Notes: a model not told the origin generated them from the sequence alone. A stretch of 64,000 nt of DNA from an uncultured Eubacterium sp. (GCA_934322085.1 CAKRGF010000005.1:28148-92147); one strand, 5' to 3'. Shown: positions 25,765 through 35,957, counted from the first letter of the stretch. Made by a program: numbers and translations.

Positions 25765-26463
25765 GTGAAAGAGGACAAATTAACGCAGTTACAGGATAAA
25801 ATTGGATATCATTTTCAAAATCTTTCTCTGCTTAGTAATGCGCTGACACATAGTTCGTATGCCAATGAGAAGCATTGGAAATATGAGAGAAACAATGAGC
25901 GGCTGGAGTTTTTGGGAGATGCTGTTTTAGAATTGGTAAGCAGTGATTATATCTTCTCAAACCATAAGGATATGGTAGAGGGAAAAATGACGAAACTGCG
26001 TGCCAGTTTAGTTTGCGAGATGAGTCTAGCATCTTCTGCCAGGGAAATTGAATTAGGAGAATATTTGAAACTGGGACACGGCGAATGGGTTACCGGTGGC
26101 GGCAAGAGAGATTCGATTTTGTCTGACGCGTTTGAAGCAGTGATTGGCGCAATTTATCTGGATGGTGGATTGAATCCGGCAAGAGAGTTTATTCTGCAGT
26201 ATGTTTTATCGGATATCGAAAAGAAGCAGTTATTTTATGACAGCAAAACGATTTTGCAGGAGATTATCCAAAGTAAATTTCACGAAAAAACAAATCTTTC
26301 TTATGCACTGGAAAAAGAGGAAGGTCCCGACCACAATAAATCGTTTGAGGTGGTCTGTATGGTTAATGAAAAAGCCTATGGTCACGGGAAGGGGCGTACG
26401 AAAAAGGCAGCCGAACAGAAGGCAGCATATGAAACAATATTATTATTGAGACAGGAGAAGTAG
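25765..26463 (+). CDS. rnc: Ribonuclease III
   Basis: Double-stranded RNA endonuclease for rRNA and mRNA processing. The signature NERLEFLGDAVLELV and the second acidic site DAFEAVIGAIYLDGG hold the metal-binding residues, and a C-terminal double-stranded RNA-binding domain (GKGRTKKAAEQKAA) completes 232 residues. It starts at GTG 25765 with AGGAGG about 10 bases upstream. Only 3 bases separate it from smc. Confidence 0.95.
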   Translation: MKEDKLTQLQDKIGYHFQNLSLLSNALTHSSYANEKHWKYERNNERLEFLGDAVLELVSSDYIFSNHKDMVEGKMTKLRASLVCEMSLASSAREIELGEYLKLGHGEWVTGGGKRDSILSDAFEAVIGAIYLDGGLNPAREFILQYVLSDIEKKQLFYDSKTILQEIIQSKFHEKTNLSYALEKEEGPDHNKSFEVVCMVNEKAYGHGKGRTKKAAEQKAAYETILLLRQEK

Positions 26464-26466
26464 TCC

Positions 26467-29400
26467 ATGTATTTGAAAAGTATAGAAGTTCAGGGATTCA
26501 AATCCTTTGCTAAAAAACTTGTATTTGAATTTCATAATGGAATTACTGGAATTGTCGGACCAAACGGCAGTGGAAAAAGTAATGTTGCCGATGCGGTCCG
26601 CTGGGTATTAGGAGAACAAAGTGCTAAACAGTTACGTGGTTCGAGTATGCAGGATGTCATTTTCTCAGGAACCGAGATGCGCAAACCACAAAGTTATGCA
26701 TACGTTGCGCTGACAATCAGTAATGAAGACCATAAATTAAATCTGCCTTATGAAGAAGTACAGGTAGCGAGAAGAGTGTACCGCTCCGGCGAAAGTGAAT
26801 ACTTGTTAAATGGCGTAACCTGCCGTCTCCGCGATGTACAGGAATTGTTTTTTGATACCGGTATCGGAAAAGAAGGTTATTCCATTATCGGACAGGGACA
26901 GATTGATAAAATTCTTAGTGGTAAACCGGAAGAACGACGAGAATTATTTGATGAGGCAGCCGGTATCGTCAAATTCAAAAAAAGAAAGGCTGCCGCTGAG
27001 AAAAATCTGGAGACAGAACGACAAAATCTTCTTCGTGTACAGGATATTTTGACAGAATTAGAAAAACAGGTTGGTCCACTGGAAGAACAGTCGAAAAAAG
27101 CGAAGGAATTTCTTCAGTTAAAAGAAGAGTTAAAACAGTTTGAAGTAGGACTGTTCTGCATGGATTATGAGACATTACAGCAGGAAACAGAAGAAATTGA
27201 GAAAAACCTTTCCCATACAAAAGAAGAATTGGAACAGGCAAAAGCAGATAAAGAGAAATCGCGTTCCGAATATGATTCGGTAGAGTCTGCGATTGCGGAG
27301 TTTGACCGTTCGGTTGAGAAGAAAAAAGAAAAAGTAAATCAAGATAAACTTTTGATTACGAATTTTGAAGGAGAAATTCGTATTACAAAGGAAAAAATTT
27401 CGTCTGCCGCACAGGGAAAAGAATATTACAAAGAGCGTACGGATGCACTGGAAGAATCCAAACAGGCAGCAAATGAAGAACTGGCTTCTTATACCGCTTC
27501 CCAGAAAGAGGCTCTTTTAGAGCTTGAAAAAATCACAGAGGAAGAAAAATCGCTTGGCAGCCAGATGGAGCAGTTAGAGAAAGCAATTTTAGAAGATGAA
27601 ATCGAGTTAAACGAACAGAATGAGCAGATTATGGACTCGATGAATGCTTCCAGTAAGATTACTGTTGAGCAGCAAAAAGCCAAATCCATGCTGGAGCAGA
27701 ATAAGATTCGCAAAGCAGAATTAAATCAGAAGATTTTAGCAAATAAAACACAATATTCTTCCGCAGAAGAAGAAATGAAAAAAGAAGAGGAACTTTTGAA
27801 GGCGGCAAAGAAAGAGTTAGACTCTGCCTATGTTGCAAAAAAAGAACTCTTACGAAATGCAGACGCAAGGCGGCAGGATATTCTATCTTTGCAGAAAAAA
27901 CAGCAGGAAAACCAAAAGAACTACCATATCATCAATTCTAAACTGGAAACGGTAAAAAACATGGCAGAACGTTATGAGGGATATAGTCAGAGTATCCGCC
28001 GTGTGATGGAGCAGAAGAAACAGGAACCGGGTGTGCTTGGTGTGGTTGCGGATATTATCCAGGTGAAAGAAAAATATATTACTGCTGTTGAGACAGCACT
28101 TGGCGGAAATATTCAAAATATCGTAACAGAGGATGAACATGTTGCAAAACGAATGATTCAGTATTTGAAAACGAACCGTTTGGGACGTGCTACATTTTTG
28201 CCACTGACAACAGTTACACCGAAAAAAGAAAAGCCATTCCGGGATGAAATTCTAGAAGAAGATGGCGTTCTTGGAAATGTAGCTTCCAAGGTAGACTGTG
28301 ATGAAAAGTATAAATTAATTATCGAATATCTGTTAGGACGTTTTCTTCTTGTGGATACGATTGACCATGCGATGCAGATTAGTAAAAAGTATCAGTACCG
28401 GGTGCGTATTGTAACATTAGAAGGTGAATTATTCCATCCGGGCGGTTCTCTTTCCGGTGGTACCTTTAAGAATAATTCAAATCTGCTTGGCCGCCGCAAA
28501 GAACAGGAAGCATTAGAAAAAGAAAAACAGACGATTGAGGGCACAATTGCTTCTGTGAAAGAAGAAATTCAGACAGCACAGAAAGAAGTAGAAAACTTTG
28601 TTAAAGATGCCAATGCCAAAGAAGAGACTGTAAAAGAACTGGAATTAAAGAAAAACACAGCCCAGATTAAATATGAGCAGGCGGTATCGGTAAAAGAACA
28701 GAAAGAAAAAGAATACCGCGCCATTGCCAATGATGGAAAGGAAATTGAAAACCAGAAGGCATTAATTGAAGACTCTCTTTCAAGGATTGACAGTGATTTG
28801 GAATTGTCTAAGCAGAAAGAGGAACAGGCAAAAGAGCAGGTTAAACTTTTATCTGCCAAATTGGATGAAGAACGCGAAAAACAAGTGGAGTTACAAGAGA
28901 AAATTTCTCAAAACCGTTTAGAAGTTTCTTCATTCCAGCAGAAGAACAATTATGTAGCTGAAAACATTCACCGAATTGAAGAATCTCTTCATGAGTTGGA
29001 AACAGAATACAACAAATTGATGCAGGAGCAGAAAAATTCGGATGATACGGTTTCTGAGATGGAACAGGCAATTGCCGGTTACGAAGAGAAAAACAAACAG
29101 TTACAGGAAGAAATTGTTCGTCTGACCAAAGAAATTGAAGAGGAAAGTAAGCAAAAAGAAGAGATGATGGCATCCCAGAAAGATATATTTGAGAAGAGGG
29201 ATGCGCTGATGAATCATATGAGCGAACTCGATAAAGAGTCCTTCCGTTTGGAGTCACGAAAGCAGAACATCGAAGAGAAGATGGAAGCAAAAGTCAATCA
29301 TATGTGGAATGAATATGAGCTTACATACCGCAGTGCCAAAGAAATTGATATTGACCATTCGATTTCCTACACACGCATGAAGGCAAATGTGACGGATACG

Positions 29401-30030
29401 AAAAACAAAATTCGTGGTCTTGGCGATGTCAATGTAAATGCAATTGAAGACTTCAAATCCGTCAGTGAGCGTTATACACTTTTGAAAACGCAGCATGACG
29501 ACTTGATTGAGTCGGAAGACGCACTGAAAAAGATTATTGCTGATTTAGATGAAGAAATGCGCAAACAGTTTACAGAAAAATTTGCGGATATTCAGAAGCA
29601 GTTTGACAAGGTGTTCCGCGAGTTGTTTGGAGGCGGAAAAGGTACTTTGGAATTGGTCGAACAAGAGGATGTATTGGAAGCCGGCATTACAATCAATGCA
29701 CAGCCGCCGGGAAAGAAACTCGGCAATATGATGCAGTTGTCCGGTGGAGAAAAGGCATTAACAGCCATTGCACTTTTGTTTGCGATTCAGAATCTAAAGC
29801 CTTCACCATTTTGTCTGCTTGACGAAATTGAGGCAGCACTTGACGATTCCAACGTAAAGAGGTATGCTAAATACTTGCATAAGCTTACAAAAAATACACA
29901 GTTTATTGTAATTACCCATCGAAAGGGTACGATGGAAGCAGCGGATGTTCTGTATGGTATTACCATGCAGGAAAAAGGCGTTTCTACGCTTGTATCCGTA
30001 AAACTCATTGAGGAGCAGTTAGACAACTAA
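26467..30030 (+). CDS. smc: Chromosome segregation protein SMC
   Basis: Condensin ATPase that organises and helps separate chromosomes with ScpA and ScpB. The 1187-residue protein has Walker A GPNGSGKSN near residue 32, coiled coil to about 500, a hinge around 510-680 (VLGVVADII ... GGSLSGGT), a second coiled coil, the ABC signature LSGGEKALTAIALLFA and Walker B PFCLLDEIEAALD. Length and layout are typical. It is in the conserved rnc-smc-ftsY order. Confidence 0.97.
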   Translation: MYLKSIEVQGFKSFAKKLVFEFHNGITGIVGPNGSGKSNVADAVRWVLGEQSAKQLRGSSMQDVIFSGTEMRKPQSYAYVALTISNEDHKLNLPYEEVQVARRVYRSGESEYLLNGVTCRLRDVQELFFDTGIGKEGYSIIGQGQIDKILSGKPEERRELFDEAAGIVKFKKRKAAAEKNLETERQNLLRVQDILTELEKQVGPLEEQSKKAKEFLQLKEELKQFEVGLFCMDYETLQQETEEIEKNLSHTKEELEQAKADKEKSRSEYDSVESAIAEFDRSVEKKKEKVNQDKLLITNFEGEIRITKEKISSAAQGKEYYKERTDALEESKQAANEELASYTASQKEALLELEKITEEEKSLGSQMEQLEKAILEDEIELNEQNEQIMDSMNASSKITVEQQKAKSMLEQNKIRKAELNQKILANKTQYSSAEEEMKKEEELLKAAKKELDSAYVAKKELLRNADARRQDILSLQKKQQENQKNYHIINSKLETVKNMAERYEGYSQSIRRVMEQKKQEPGVLGVVADIIQVKEKYITAVETALGGNIQNIVTEDEHVAKRMIQYLKTNRLGRATFLPLTTVTPKKEKPFRDEILEEDGVLGNVASKVDCDEKYKLIIEYLLGRFLLVDTIDHAMQISKKYQYRVRIVTLEGELFHPGGSLSGGTFKNNSNLLGRRKEQEALEKEKQTIEGTIASVKEEIQTAQKEVENFVKDANAKEETVKELELKKNTAQIKYEQAVSVKEQKEKEYRAIANDGKEIENQKALIEDSLSRIDSDLELSKQKEEQAKEQVKLLSAKLDEEREKQVELQEKISQNRLEVSSFQQKNNYVAENIHRIEESLHELETEYNKLMQEQKNSDDTVSEMEQAIAGYEEKNKQLQEEIVRLTKEIEEESKQKEEMMASQKDIFEKRDALMNHMSELDKESFRLESRKQNIEEKMEAKVNHMWNEYELTYRSAKEIDIDHSISYTRMKANVTDTKNKIRGLGDVNVNAIEDFKSVSERYTLLKTQHDDLIESEDALKKIIADLDEEMRKQFTEKFADIQKQFDKVFRELFGGGKGTLELVEQEDVLEAGITINAQPPGKKLGNMMQLSGGEKALTAIALLFAIQNLKPSPFCLLDEIEAALDDSNVKRYAKYLHKLTKNTQFIVITHRKGTMEAADVLYGITMQEKGVSTLVSVKLIEEQLDN

Positions 30031-30046
30031 AAGTAAGGAGACAGCA

Positions 30047-30970
30047 ATGGAAGAAAAAGTTGGATTTTTCAAACGATTAAAAAATGGACTTTCCAAAACG
30101 AGAGATTCTTTCGTTTCCGGAATTGATTCTTTGTTTACCGGTTTTTCAGAGATTGATGATGATTTTTACGAAGAACTGGAAGAATTACTGGTAATGGGGG
30201 ACATCGGTATTAATACTACGATGAGTATTATTGATGGACTCAAAGAACGTGTAAAAGAAGAAAAAATTAAAGAAGCTTCTGCCTGCAAACAGCTTTTGAT
30301 TGATACCATTAAAGAGCAGATGCAGATTCATGAAGACGCTTATGAATTTGAGCACAAAAGGTCTGTTTTATTATTGATTGGTGTAAATGGCGTTGGTAAG
30401 ACAACCAGTGTCGGCAAACTGGCAGGACAGTTCAAAAACCAGGGTAAAAAAGTAATGCTTGCTGCCGCTGACACATTCCGTGCAGGTGCGATTGACCAGT
30501 TAAAAGAATGGGCAAACCGTGCCGGTGTAGATATTATCGCAGGACAGGAAGGTTCTGACCCTGCTGCGGTTGTGTACGATGCAGTTGCTGCCGCAAAAGC
30601 AAGAGATGTTGATATTCTTCTGTGCGATACAGCAGGAAGACTTCATAATAAGAAAAATTTGATGGCAGAACTTCATAAGATTCATACCATCATCGAAAAA
30701 GAGTACCCGGAAGCCTTATTAGAGACCATGATTGTTGTCGATGGTACAACGGGACAGAATGCACTAGCACAGGCAAAAGAATTTAGCGAAGTGGCAGATG
30801 TATCAGGTGTTATTTTAACAAAACTTGATGGAACCGCAAAAGGCGGTATTGCGATTGCCATTCAGTCAGAATTAAGCATTCCGGTTAAGTATATCGGAAT
30901 CGGTGAACAAATTGGTGACTTGCAGCGATTTGATGCCGAAGAGTTTGTGAATGCATTATTTGAAGAATAG
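30047..30970 (+). CDS. ftsY: Signal recognition particle receptor FtsY
   Basis: GTPase receptor that docks the SRP-ribosome complex at the membrane. At 307 residues it has the short N-domain form of Firmicutes without the acidic A-domain of E. coli. The P-loop is GVNGVGKTTSVGKLA; DTAGRLHNKKNLMAEL, TKLDGTAKGG and the end motif IGIGEQIGDLQRFDAEEFV are present. It follows smc by 16 bases. Confidence 0.97.
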   Translation: MEEKVGFFKRLKNGLSKTRDSFVSGIDSLFTGFSEIDDDFYEELEELLVMGDIGINTTMSIIDGLKERVKEEKIKEASACKQLLIDTIKEQMQIHEDAYEFEHKRSVLLLIGVNGVGKTTSVGKLAGQFKNQGKKVMLAAADTFRAGAIDQLKEWANRAGVDIIAGQEGSDPAAVVYDAVAAAKARDVDILLCDTAGRLHNKKNLMAELHKIHTIIEKEYPEALLETMIVVDGTTGQNALAQAKEFSEVADVSGVILTKLDGTAKGGIAIAIQSELSIPVKYIGIGEQIGDLQRFDAEEFVNALFEE

Positions 30971-30979
30971 AGAAAGGTT

Positions 30980-32212
30980 GTGTTTTACCAGATGATGACG
31001 TTAGATCAGTTTGAGCAGGCAAGTGAAAAGGTGCAGAATGTAATTCTTCCTACTAATTTGATTTATAGTGAGTATTACAGCGCCCAGACCGGCGGAAAAA
31101 TTTACTTAAAGCCGGAAAATATGCAGTATACAGGTGCTTATAAAGTTCGTGGTGCCTATTATAAAATCAGTACCATGTCAGAAGAGGACAGACAAAAGGG
31201 ACTCATTACCGCTTCTGCCGGAAACCATGCACAGGGCGTTGCTTATGCAGCGAAATTGTTTGGGGTAAAGGCAGTTATTGTAATGCCAAATACAACACCG
31301 TTAATTAAAGTAAACCGTACCAAAAGCTATGGTGCAGAAGTGGTTCTTCACGGTGATGTATATGACGATGCGTGTTCTTATGCTTTGCAGTTAGCAGAGG
31401 AAAAAGGATACACTTTTATTCATCCGTTTGATGATGAAGTGGTAGCAACAGGACAGGGTTCCATTGCCATGGAAATAATTAAAGAGCTCCCAACCGTTGA
31501 TATGATTTTAGCACCGGTTGGCGGCGGTGGTTTATTATGCGGTGTTTCAACACTCGCCAAATTATTAAATCCGAATATTAAAGTCATTGGTGTAGAGCCT
31601 GCAGGTGCAAACTGTATGCAGGAGTCGTTAAAGCAGGGAAAAGTTGTCTCTTTACCAAATGTCAATACCATTGCAGATGGTACGGCAGTAAAGACACCGG
31701 GACATAATATTTTCCCATATATCCAAAAAAATGTAGATGAAATTATCACCGTGGATGACCACGATTTGATTGTTAATTTCTTAGACATGGTGGAAAATCA
31801 TAAAATGGTAGTTGAAAATTCCGGTCTGCTTACGGTATCTGCACTGAAGCAGTTAGACTGCAAAGGCAAGAAAATTGTCTGTATCTTAAGCGGCGGTAAT
31901 ATGGATGTCATTACAATGTCTTCTGTTGTTCAGCACGGACTCATTCAGCGTGGCAGAATCTTTACCGTGAGTGTCCAGCTTCCGGACCGTCCGGGTGAAT
32001 TGGTACGGGTGGCAGATGTGATTGCAAAAGCACAGGGAAATATTATCCGCTTAGAGCATAACCAGTTTGTCAGCATTAACCGAAATGCCGCCGTGGAACT
32101 TACGATTACGATGGAAGCGTTTGGCAATGACCATAAAGAATCCATTATTGCAGCATTAAAAAAGGCAGGGTATACACCGAAACCGGAACAGCCGACTGCC
32201 GTTTACCAATAA
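30980..32212 (+). CDS. ilvA: Threonine ammonia-lyase with ACT domain
   Basis: PLP-dependent deamination of threonine to 2-oxobutyrate, entry to isoleucine synthesis or threonine fermentation. The PLP lysine lies in GAYKVRGAYYK (K55), the phosphate loop is SAGNHAQG and the glycine loop is PVGGGGLLCG. A C-terminal ACT domain (about residues 330-405: FTVSVQLPDRPGELVRVADVI) suggests allosteric control. At about 405 residues it is the TdcB-plus-ACT form. The start is uncertain: GTG 30980 is very close to its site, and ATG 30992 is an alternative. It is 9 bases from ftsY and 13 from hisZ. Confidence 0.92.
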   Translation: MFYQMMTLDQFEQASEKVQNVILPTNLIYSEYYSAQTGGKIYLKPENMQYTGAYKVRGAYYKISTMSEEDRQKGLITASAGNHAQGVAYAAKLFGVKAVIVMPNTTPLIKVNRTKSYGAEVVLHGDVYDDACSYALQLAEEKGYTFIHPFDDEVVATGQGSIAMEIIKELPTVDMILAPVGGGGLLCGVSTLAKLLNPNIKVIGVEPAGANCMQESLKQGKVVSLPNVNTIADGTAVKTPGHNIFPYIQKNVDEIITVDDHDLIVNFLDMVENHKMVVENSGLLTVSALKQLDCKGKKIVCILSGGNMDVITMSSVVQHGLIQRGRIFTVSVQLPDRPGELVRVADVIAKAQGNIIRLEHNQFVSINRNAAVELTITMEAFGNDHKESIIAALKKAGYTPKPEQPTAVYQ

Positions 32213-32225
32213 AGGAGGAGCCGTG

Positions 32226-33452
32226 ATGGACCAGAAATCATTACTCTTTACACCGGAAGGTGTACGAGACATCTACGGAGAAGATTGTGAAAGAAGAGCC
32301 AAAATTCAGCAGGAAATTCATACGGTTATGAAACAGTATGGATTTAAAAATATTCAAACGCCTACTTTTGAGTTCTTTGATATTTTTAACAGAGAGCGTG
32401 GAACTGTAAAATCTGCTGATATGTTTAAGTTCTTTGACCAGTACAACAATACACTTGTGCTGCGTCCGGATATCACACCGTCGATTGCACGCTGTGTGGC
32501 TAAATATTATGAAAAAGAAGAAATGCAGATTCGTCTGTGCTATACAGGAAGTACCTTTACCCGTTTAAGCGGTTATCAGGGAAAACTTTCGGAAATCACA
32601 CAGCTCGGTGCGGAAATGATGAATGATGCATCTTCCGATGCCGATGGTGAAATTATTGCCATGACGATTGAATGTCTGCAAAAATCCGGTTTGAAAGAGT
32701 TTAAAGTAGATATTGGACACGCTGATATTTTCCGCGGGCTCATTGAGGAAACGGATTTATCCGAAGAAGAAATTGAGACGTTAAAAACCTATTTGAATAA
32801 CAAAAATATTTTTGCGGTTGAAGATATGCTTGAAAACCGCGATATGCCACAAGAATGTAAAAATCTTTTGGTAAAAATGCCGGATTTGTTTGGCGGAATT
32901 GAAACCATTACTTATGTTAAGGAGCAGACCACAAACAAACGTGCCTTAAAAGCGTTAGAGCGCTTAGAAAAAATCTATGAGATTTTAGCGGCGTCCGGCT
33001 TAGAAGACCATATCACATTTGATTTGGGACTTTTGTCGCACTATGAATATTACACCGGAGTTATTTTCAAGGCTTATACATATGGTACCGGAGATGCGAT
33101 TGTGACCGGTGGCCGGTATGATAATCTGGTTGAACAGTTTGGTAAAAAGACCCCGGCGGTTGGATTTGCTCTACTGTTAGACCAATTGATGGAAGCACTT
33201 AGAAGCCAGGAGATTCCAATTGAGGCACAGGAGAAAGATTATCTGATTTTGTACCGCTCAGCGAATCGAAAGAAAGCGTTAGAGATGGCAAAATCTTATC
33301 GTACGGATAATCAGCCGGCAAGACTGCTTCGAAAGGATGCACAGACACCATTAAGCGAGTACATTGCCTATGGCAAGCGAAATGAGGTTTCCAAGCTCCT
33401 TTATATTGATGACACCGGTGAAATTTCAGAGTTTGACTTATCGGAAATTTAA
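32226..33452 (+). CDS. hisZ: ATP phosphoribosyltransferase regulatory subunit HisZ
   Basis: A histidyl-tRNA-synthetase-like protein without aminoacylation activity that forms an octamer with short HisG and controls histidine synthesis. Class II core motifs are visible: QTPTFEFFDIF, LRPDITPSIARC, and GGRYDNLVEQFGKKTPAVGFALLLDQL near residue 290. At 408 residues it lacks the anticodon-binding domain of a full HisRS. The ATG at 32226 is better spaced from AGGAGG than the GTG at 32223. The neighbouring short hisG supports the call. Confidence 0.93.
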   Translation: MDQKSLLFTPEGVRDIYGEDCERRAKIQQEIHTVMKQYGFKNIQTPTFEFFDIFNRERGTVKSADMFKFFDQYNNTLVLRPDITPSIARCVAKYYEKEEMQIRLCYTGSTFTRLSGYQGKLSEITQLGAEMMNDASSDADGEIIAMTIECLQKSGLKEFKVDIGHADIFRGLIEETDLSEEEIETLKTYLNNKNIFAVEDMLENRDMPQECKNLLVKMPDLFGGIETITYVKEQTTNKRALKALERLEKIYEILAASGLEDHITFDLGLLSHYEYYTGVIFKAYTYGTGDAIVTGGRYDNLVEQFGKKTPAVGFALLLDQLMEALRSQEIPIEAQEKDYLILYRSANRKKALEMAKSYRTDNQPARLLRKDAQTPLSEYIAYGKRNEVSKLLYIDDTGEISEFDLSEI

Positions 33453-33482
33453 TGCAGACAAAAGTTTGAAATGGAGGTTTTC

Positions 33483-34121
33483 ATGAAATATATTACGATT
33501 GCACTCGCAAAGGGCCGTCTTGCAAAACAGACACTTGCACTGCTTGAGCAGACCGGCATTACCTGCGAGGAAATGAAAGACAAAGAAACAAGAAAGTTGA
33601 TTTTTATCAACGAAGAGTTGAAATTAAAATTCTTCCTTTCTAAAACATCGGATGTACCTACTTATGTGGAGTATGGCGCAGCAGATTTAGGTGTCGTAGG
33701 AAGCGATACGATTATGGAAGAGGGAAGAAAAGTATTAGAAGTTTTGGATTTAGGACTTGGCAAATGCAATATGTGTGTCGCAGGTCCTGCTTCAGCAAAA
33801 GAATTGCTGCATAATAATCAGGTGATTCGTGTTGCCTCGAAATATCCGGCAATTGCGAAAAACTATTTTTATAATCAGAAACATCAGACCGTGGAAATTG
33901 TAAAATTAAATGGTTCTGTTGAACTGGCACCAATTGTTGGTTTGTCCGAGGTCATTGTTGATATCGTTGAGACGGGTTCAACATTAAAGGCAAACGGACT
34001 AGAGGTGTTGGAAACGATTTGTCCATTATCCGCCCGCGTGATTGTCAATGAAGCAAGTATGAAATTGCAGCGTGAGCGCATTACGAAACTGATTAAAGAT
34101 TTAAAACAGGCACTGGAATAA
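33483..34121 (+). CDS. hisG: ATP phosphoribosyltransferase, short form
   Basis: First step of histidine synthesis, joining ATP and PRPP. At 212 residues it is the short form, which lacks the C-terminal histidine-sensing domain and requires HisZ. Motifs: ALAKGRLAKQTLALL, ADLGVVGSDTIMEEG and the PRPP loop SEVIVDIVETGSTLKANGL. The ATG at 33483 is preferred because TGGAGG lies 6 bases before it. It is in a hisZ-hisG-hisD operon. Confidence 0.96.
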   Translation: MKYITIALAKGRLAKQTLALLEQTGITCEEMKDKETRKLIFINEELKLKFFLSKTSDVPTYVEYGAADLGVVGSDTIMEEGRKVLEVLDLGLGKCNMCVAGPASAKELLHNNQVIRVASKYPAIAKNYFYNQKHQTVEIVKLNGSVELAPIVGLSEVIVDIVETGSTLKANGLEVLETICPLSARVIVNEASMKLQRERITKLIKDLKQALE

Positions 34122-34135
34122 GGAGGAATGGTAAC

Positions 34136-35446
34136 ATGCGCATGGTACAGCTGACCAAACAGGAAAAAGAAAATATTTTAGAAAATTTATTGAAACGCAG
34201 TCCGAACCAGTATGATGAGTATCAGGAAGCGGTCAATGAAATTCTGGAAAATGTAAAAAAAGAAGGAGACAAGGCGGTCTTTGATTATACGAAACGCTTT
34301 GACAAAGCCGATATTTCCAAAGAAACCTTGTATGTGACAGAAGAGGAAATCAAAGAAGCATATTCTCTTGTTGATGCTGACTTAATTGAGACAATGAAAA
34401 AATCGATTGCAAACATTCGCAATTTTCATGAACGTCAGGTGAGAAACAGCTGGTTTCATACAAGAGAAGATGGCGTAATTTTAGGACAGCGCATTACGGC
34501 ATTAGCAAGTGTTGGTGTTTATGTACCGGGCGGAAAGGCAGCTTATCCATCCAGTGTTTTGATGAATATTATTCCTGCAAAAGTAGCTGGCGTAAAACGT
34601 ATTGTTATGGCAACCCCTCCGGGAAAAGACGGAAAAGTGACACCGGTTACTTTGGTAGCTGCTCACTTAGCCGGTGCATCAGAAGTTGTAAAGGTCGGCG
34701 GTGCGCAGGCGATTGCGGCACTTGCTTATGGAACGGAATCAATTCCGAAAGTAGATAAAATTGTAGGGCCTGGTAATATTTTTGTTGCCCTTGCCAAGAA
34801 AACGGTATATGGACATGTCAGCATTGACTCAGTTGCTGGTCCAAGTGAAATTCTTGTGCTTGCAGATGAAACAGCAAATCCAAGATATGTGGCAGCTGAT
34901 TTGTTATCTCAGGCAGAACACGATGAGTTAGCGTCCGCAATTTTGGTAACGACAAGCCGCGAACTGGCAGAACAGGTATCGAAAGAAGTGGATACTTTTG
35001 TTGCTTCCTTATCCCGTAAGGAAATTATTTCAAAATCCTTGGAAAACTATGGATACCTTTTGATTGCTGACAATATGGATGAGGCAATTGACGTGGTAAA
35101 TGAGATTGCTTCGGAGCATTTGGAAATTATTACAAAAAATCCGTTTGATACAATGACACGTGTAAAGAACGCCGGTGCCATGTTCTTAGGTGAGTACTCC
35201 AGCGAACCGCTTGGCGATTATTTTGCCGGACCAAACCATGTCCTTCCGACAAACGGAACAGCGAAATTCTTCTCCCCATTGTCCGTTGATGATTTCATCA
35301 AGAAATCCAGCGTGATTTCCTATTCACGCGAAGCATTGGAAGAAGCGCACGAAGATATTATTAAATTTGCAAAAGCGGAGCATTTGACGGCACACGCAAA
35401 CTCCATTGCTGTGCGCTTTGGCAAAGAAGTCTTTGATGAAAATTAA
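34136..35446 (+). CDS. hisD: Histidinol dehydrogenase
   Basis: Last two oxidations of histidine synthesis, histidinol to histidine, with NAD and zinc. At 436 residues it has VYVPGGKAAYPSSVLMN, KVGGAQAIAALAYGT, KIVGPGNIFVALAKK, the zinc-region LLSQAEHDE and the catalytic Glu-His in IASEHLEII. AGGAGG lies 8 bases before the start. It closes the partial his operon; the remaining his genes are not in the window apart from a PHP phosphatase at 50 kb. Confidence 0.97.
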   Translation: MRMVQLTKQEKENILENLLKRSPNQYDEYQEAVNEILENVKKEGDKAVFDYTKRFDKADISKETLYVTEEEIKEAYSLVDADLIETMKKSIANIRNFHERQVRNSWFHTREDGVILGQRITALASVGVYVPGGKAAYPSSVLMNIIPAKVAGVKRIVMATPPGKDGKVTPVTLVAAHLAGASEVVKVGGAQAIAALAYGTESIPKVDKIVGPGNIFVALAKKTVYGHVSIDSVAGPSEILVLADETANPRYVAADLLSQAEHDELASAILVTTSRELAEQVSKEVDTFVASLSRKEIISKSLENYGYLLIADNMDEAIDVVNEIASEHLEIITKNPFDTMTRVKNAGAMFLGEYSSEPLGDYFAGPNHVLPTNGTAKFFSPLSVDDFIKKSSVISYSREALEEAHEDIIKFAKAEHLTAHANSIAVRFGKEVFDEN

Positions 35447-35449
35447 TAC

Positions 35450-35479
35450 TTGACTTGTATAAGTTAAATATGTTATATT
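35450..35479 (+). promoter_or_regulatory. Predicted promoter of rplS
   Basis: TTGACT with TATATT 18 bases later. It leaves a leader of about 75 bases before rplS, long enough for autogenous control, though I do not recognise a specific L19 leader fold. Confidence 0.6.
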
Positions 35480-35561
35480 TTTAATGTTGTGAATAAAGTA
35501 GATGGTCCTCTGGTGGAAACATATCATTAAGAACATCAAAATCAGATTAGGAGGAACAACA

Positions 35562-35909
35562 ATGAACGAAATTATCAAGAAAATCGAAGCAGAGCAGTTG
35601 AAAGCTGAAGTACCTGAATTTCACGTTGGTGATACTGTTAAGGTATATGCCAAAGTAAAAGAGGGACAGCGCGAAAGAACACAGGTTTTTGAAGGTGTTG
35701 TATTGAAACGCCAGGGTGGAAGCACTCGTGAGACATTTACTGTCCGCAAGTTCTCCAACGGTGTTGGTGTTGAGAAGACATGGCCTCTTCATTCTCCAAT
35801 TGTTGAGAAAATCGAAATTGTTCGTCTTGGTAAAGTAAGAAGAGCAAAACTGAATTATCTGCGCGGACGCATAGGTAAAGCAGCTAAGGTTAAAGAACTT
35901 GTTAAGTAA
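35562..35909 (+). CDS. rplS: 50S ribosomal protein L19
   Basis: A 115-residue large-subunit protein at the subunit interface. Characteristic segments: FHVGDTVKVYAKVKEG, RTQVFEGVVLKRQGG, NGVGVEKTWPLHSPIVEKIEI and RRAKLNYLRGRIGKAAKVKE. The ATG at 35562 has AGGAGG before it; an earlier in-frame start at 35502 is not supported. It has its own promoter and terminator, so it forms a single-gene unit. Confidence 0.97.
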   Translation: MNEIIKKIEAEQLKAEVPEFHVGDTVKVYAKVKEGQRERTQVFEGVVLKRQGGSTRETFTVRKFSNGVGVEKTWPLHSPIVEKIEIVRLGKVRRAKLNYLRGRIGKAAKVKELVK

Positions 35910-35926
35910 ACATTTGCTTTTCATCG

Positions 35927-35957
35927 AGGCGCATGGGCTTGGCTCATGCGTCTTTTT
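35927..35957 (+). terminator. Rho-independent terminator of rplS
   Basis: A 12-bp stem with G-U pairs (35927-35938 and 35942-35953), three-base loop and T run. Confidence 0.9.

Noticed and set aside
32213..32225. T-box or histidine leader before hisZ
   Set aside because: Only 13 bases separate ilvA from hisZ, with no structured leader.
35480..35561. Ribosomal L19 leader RNA
   Set aside because: The leader is long enough, but I could not identify a conserved fold by eye.
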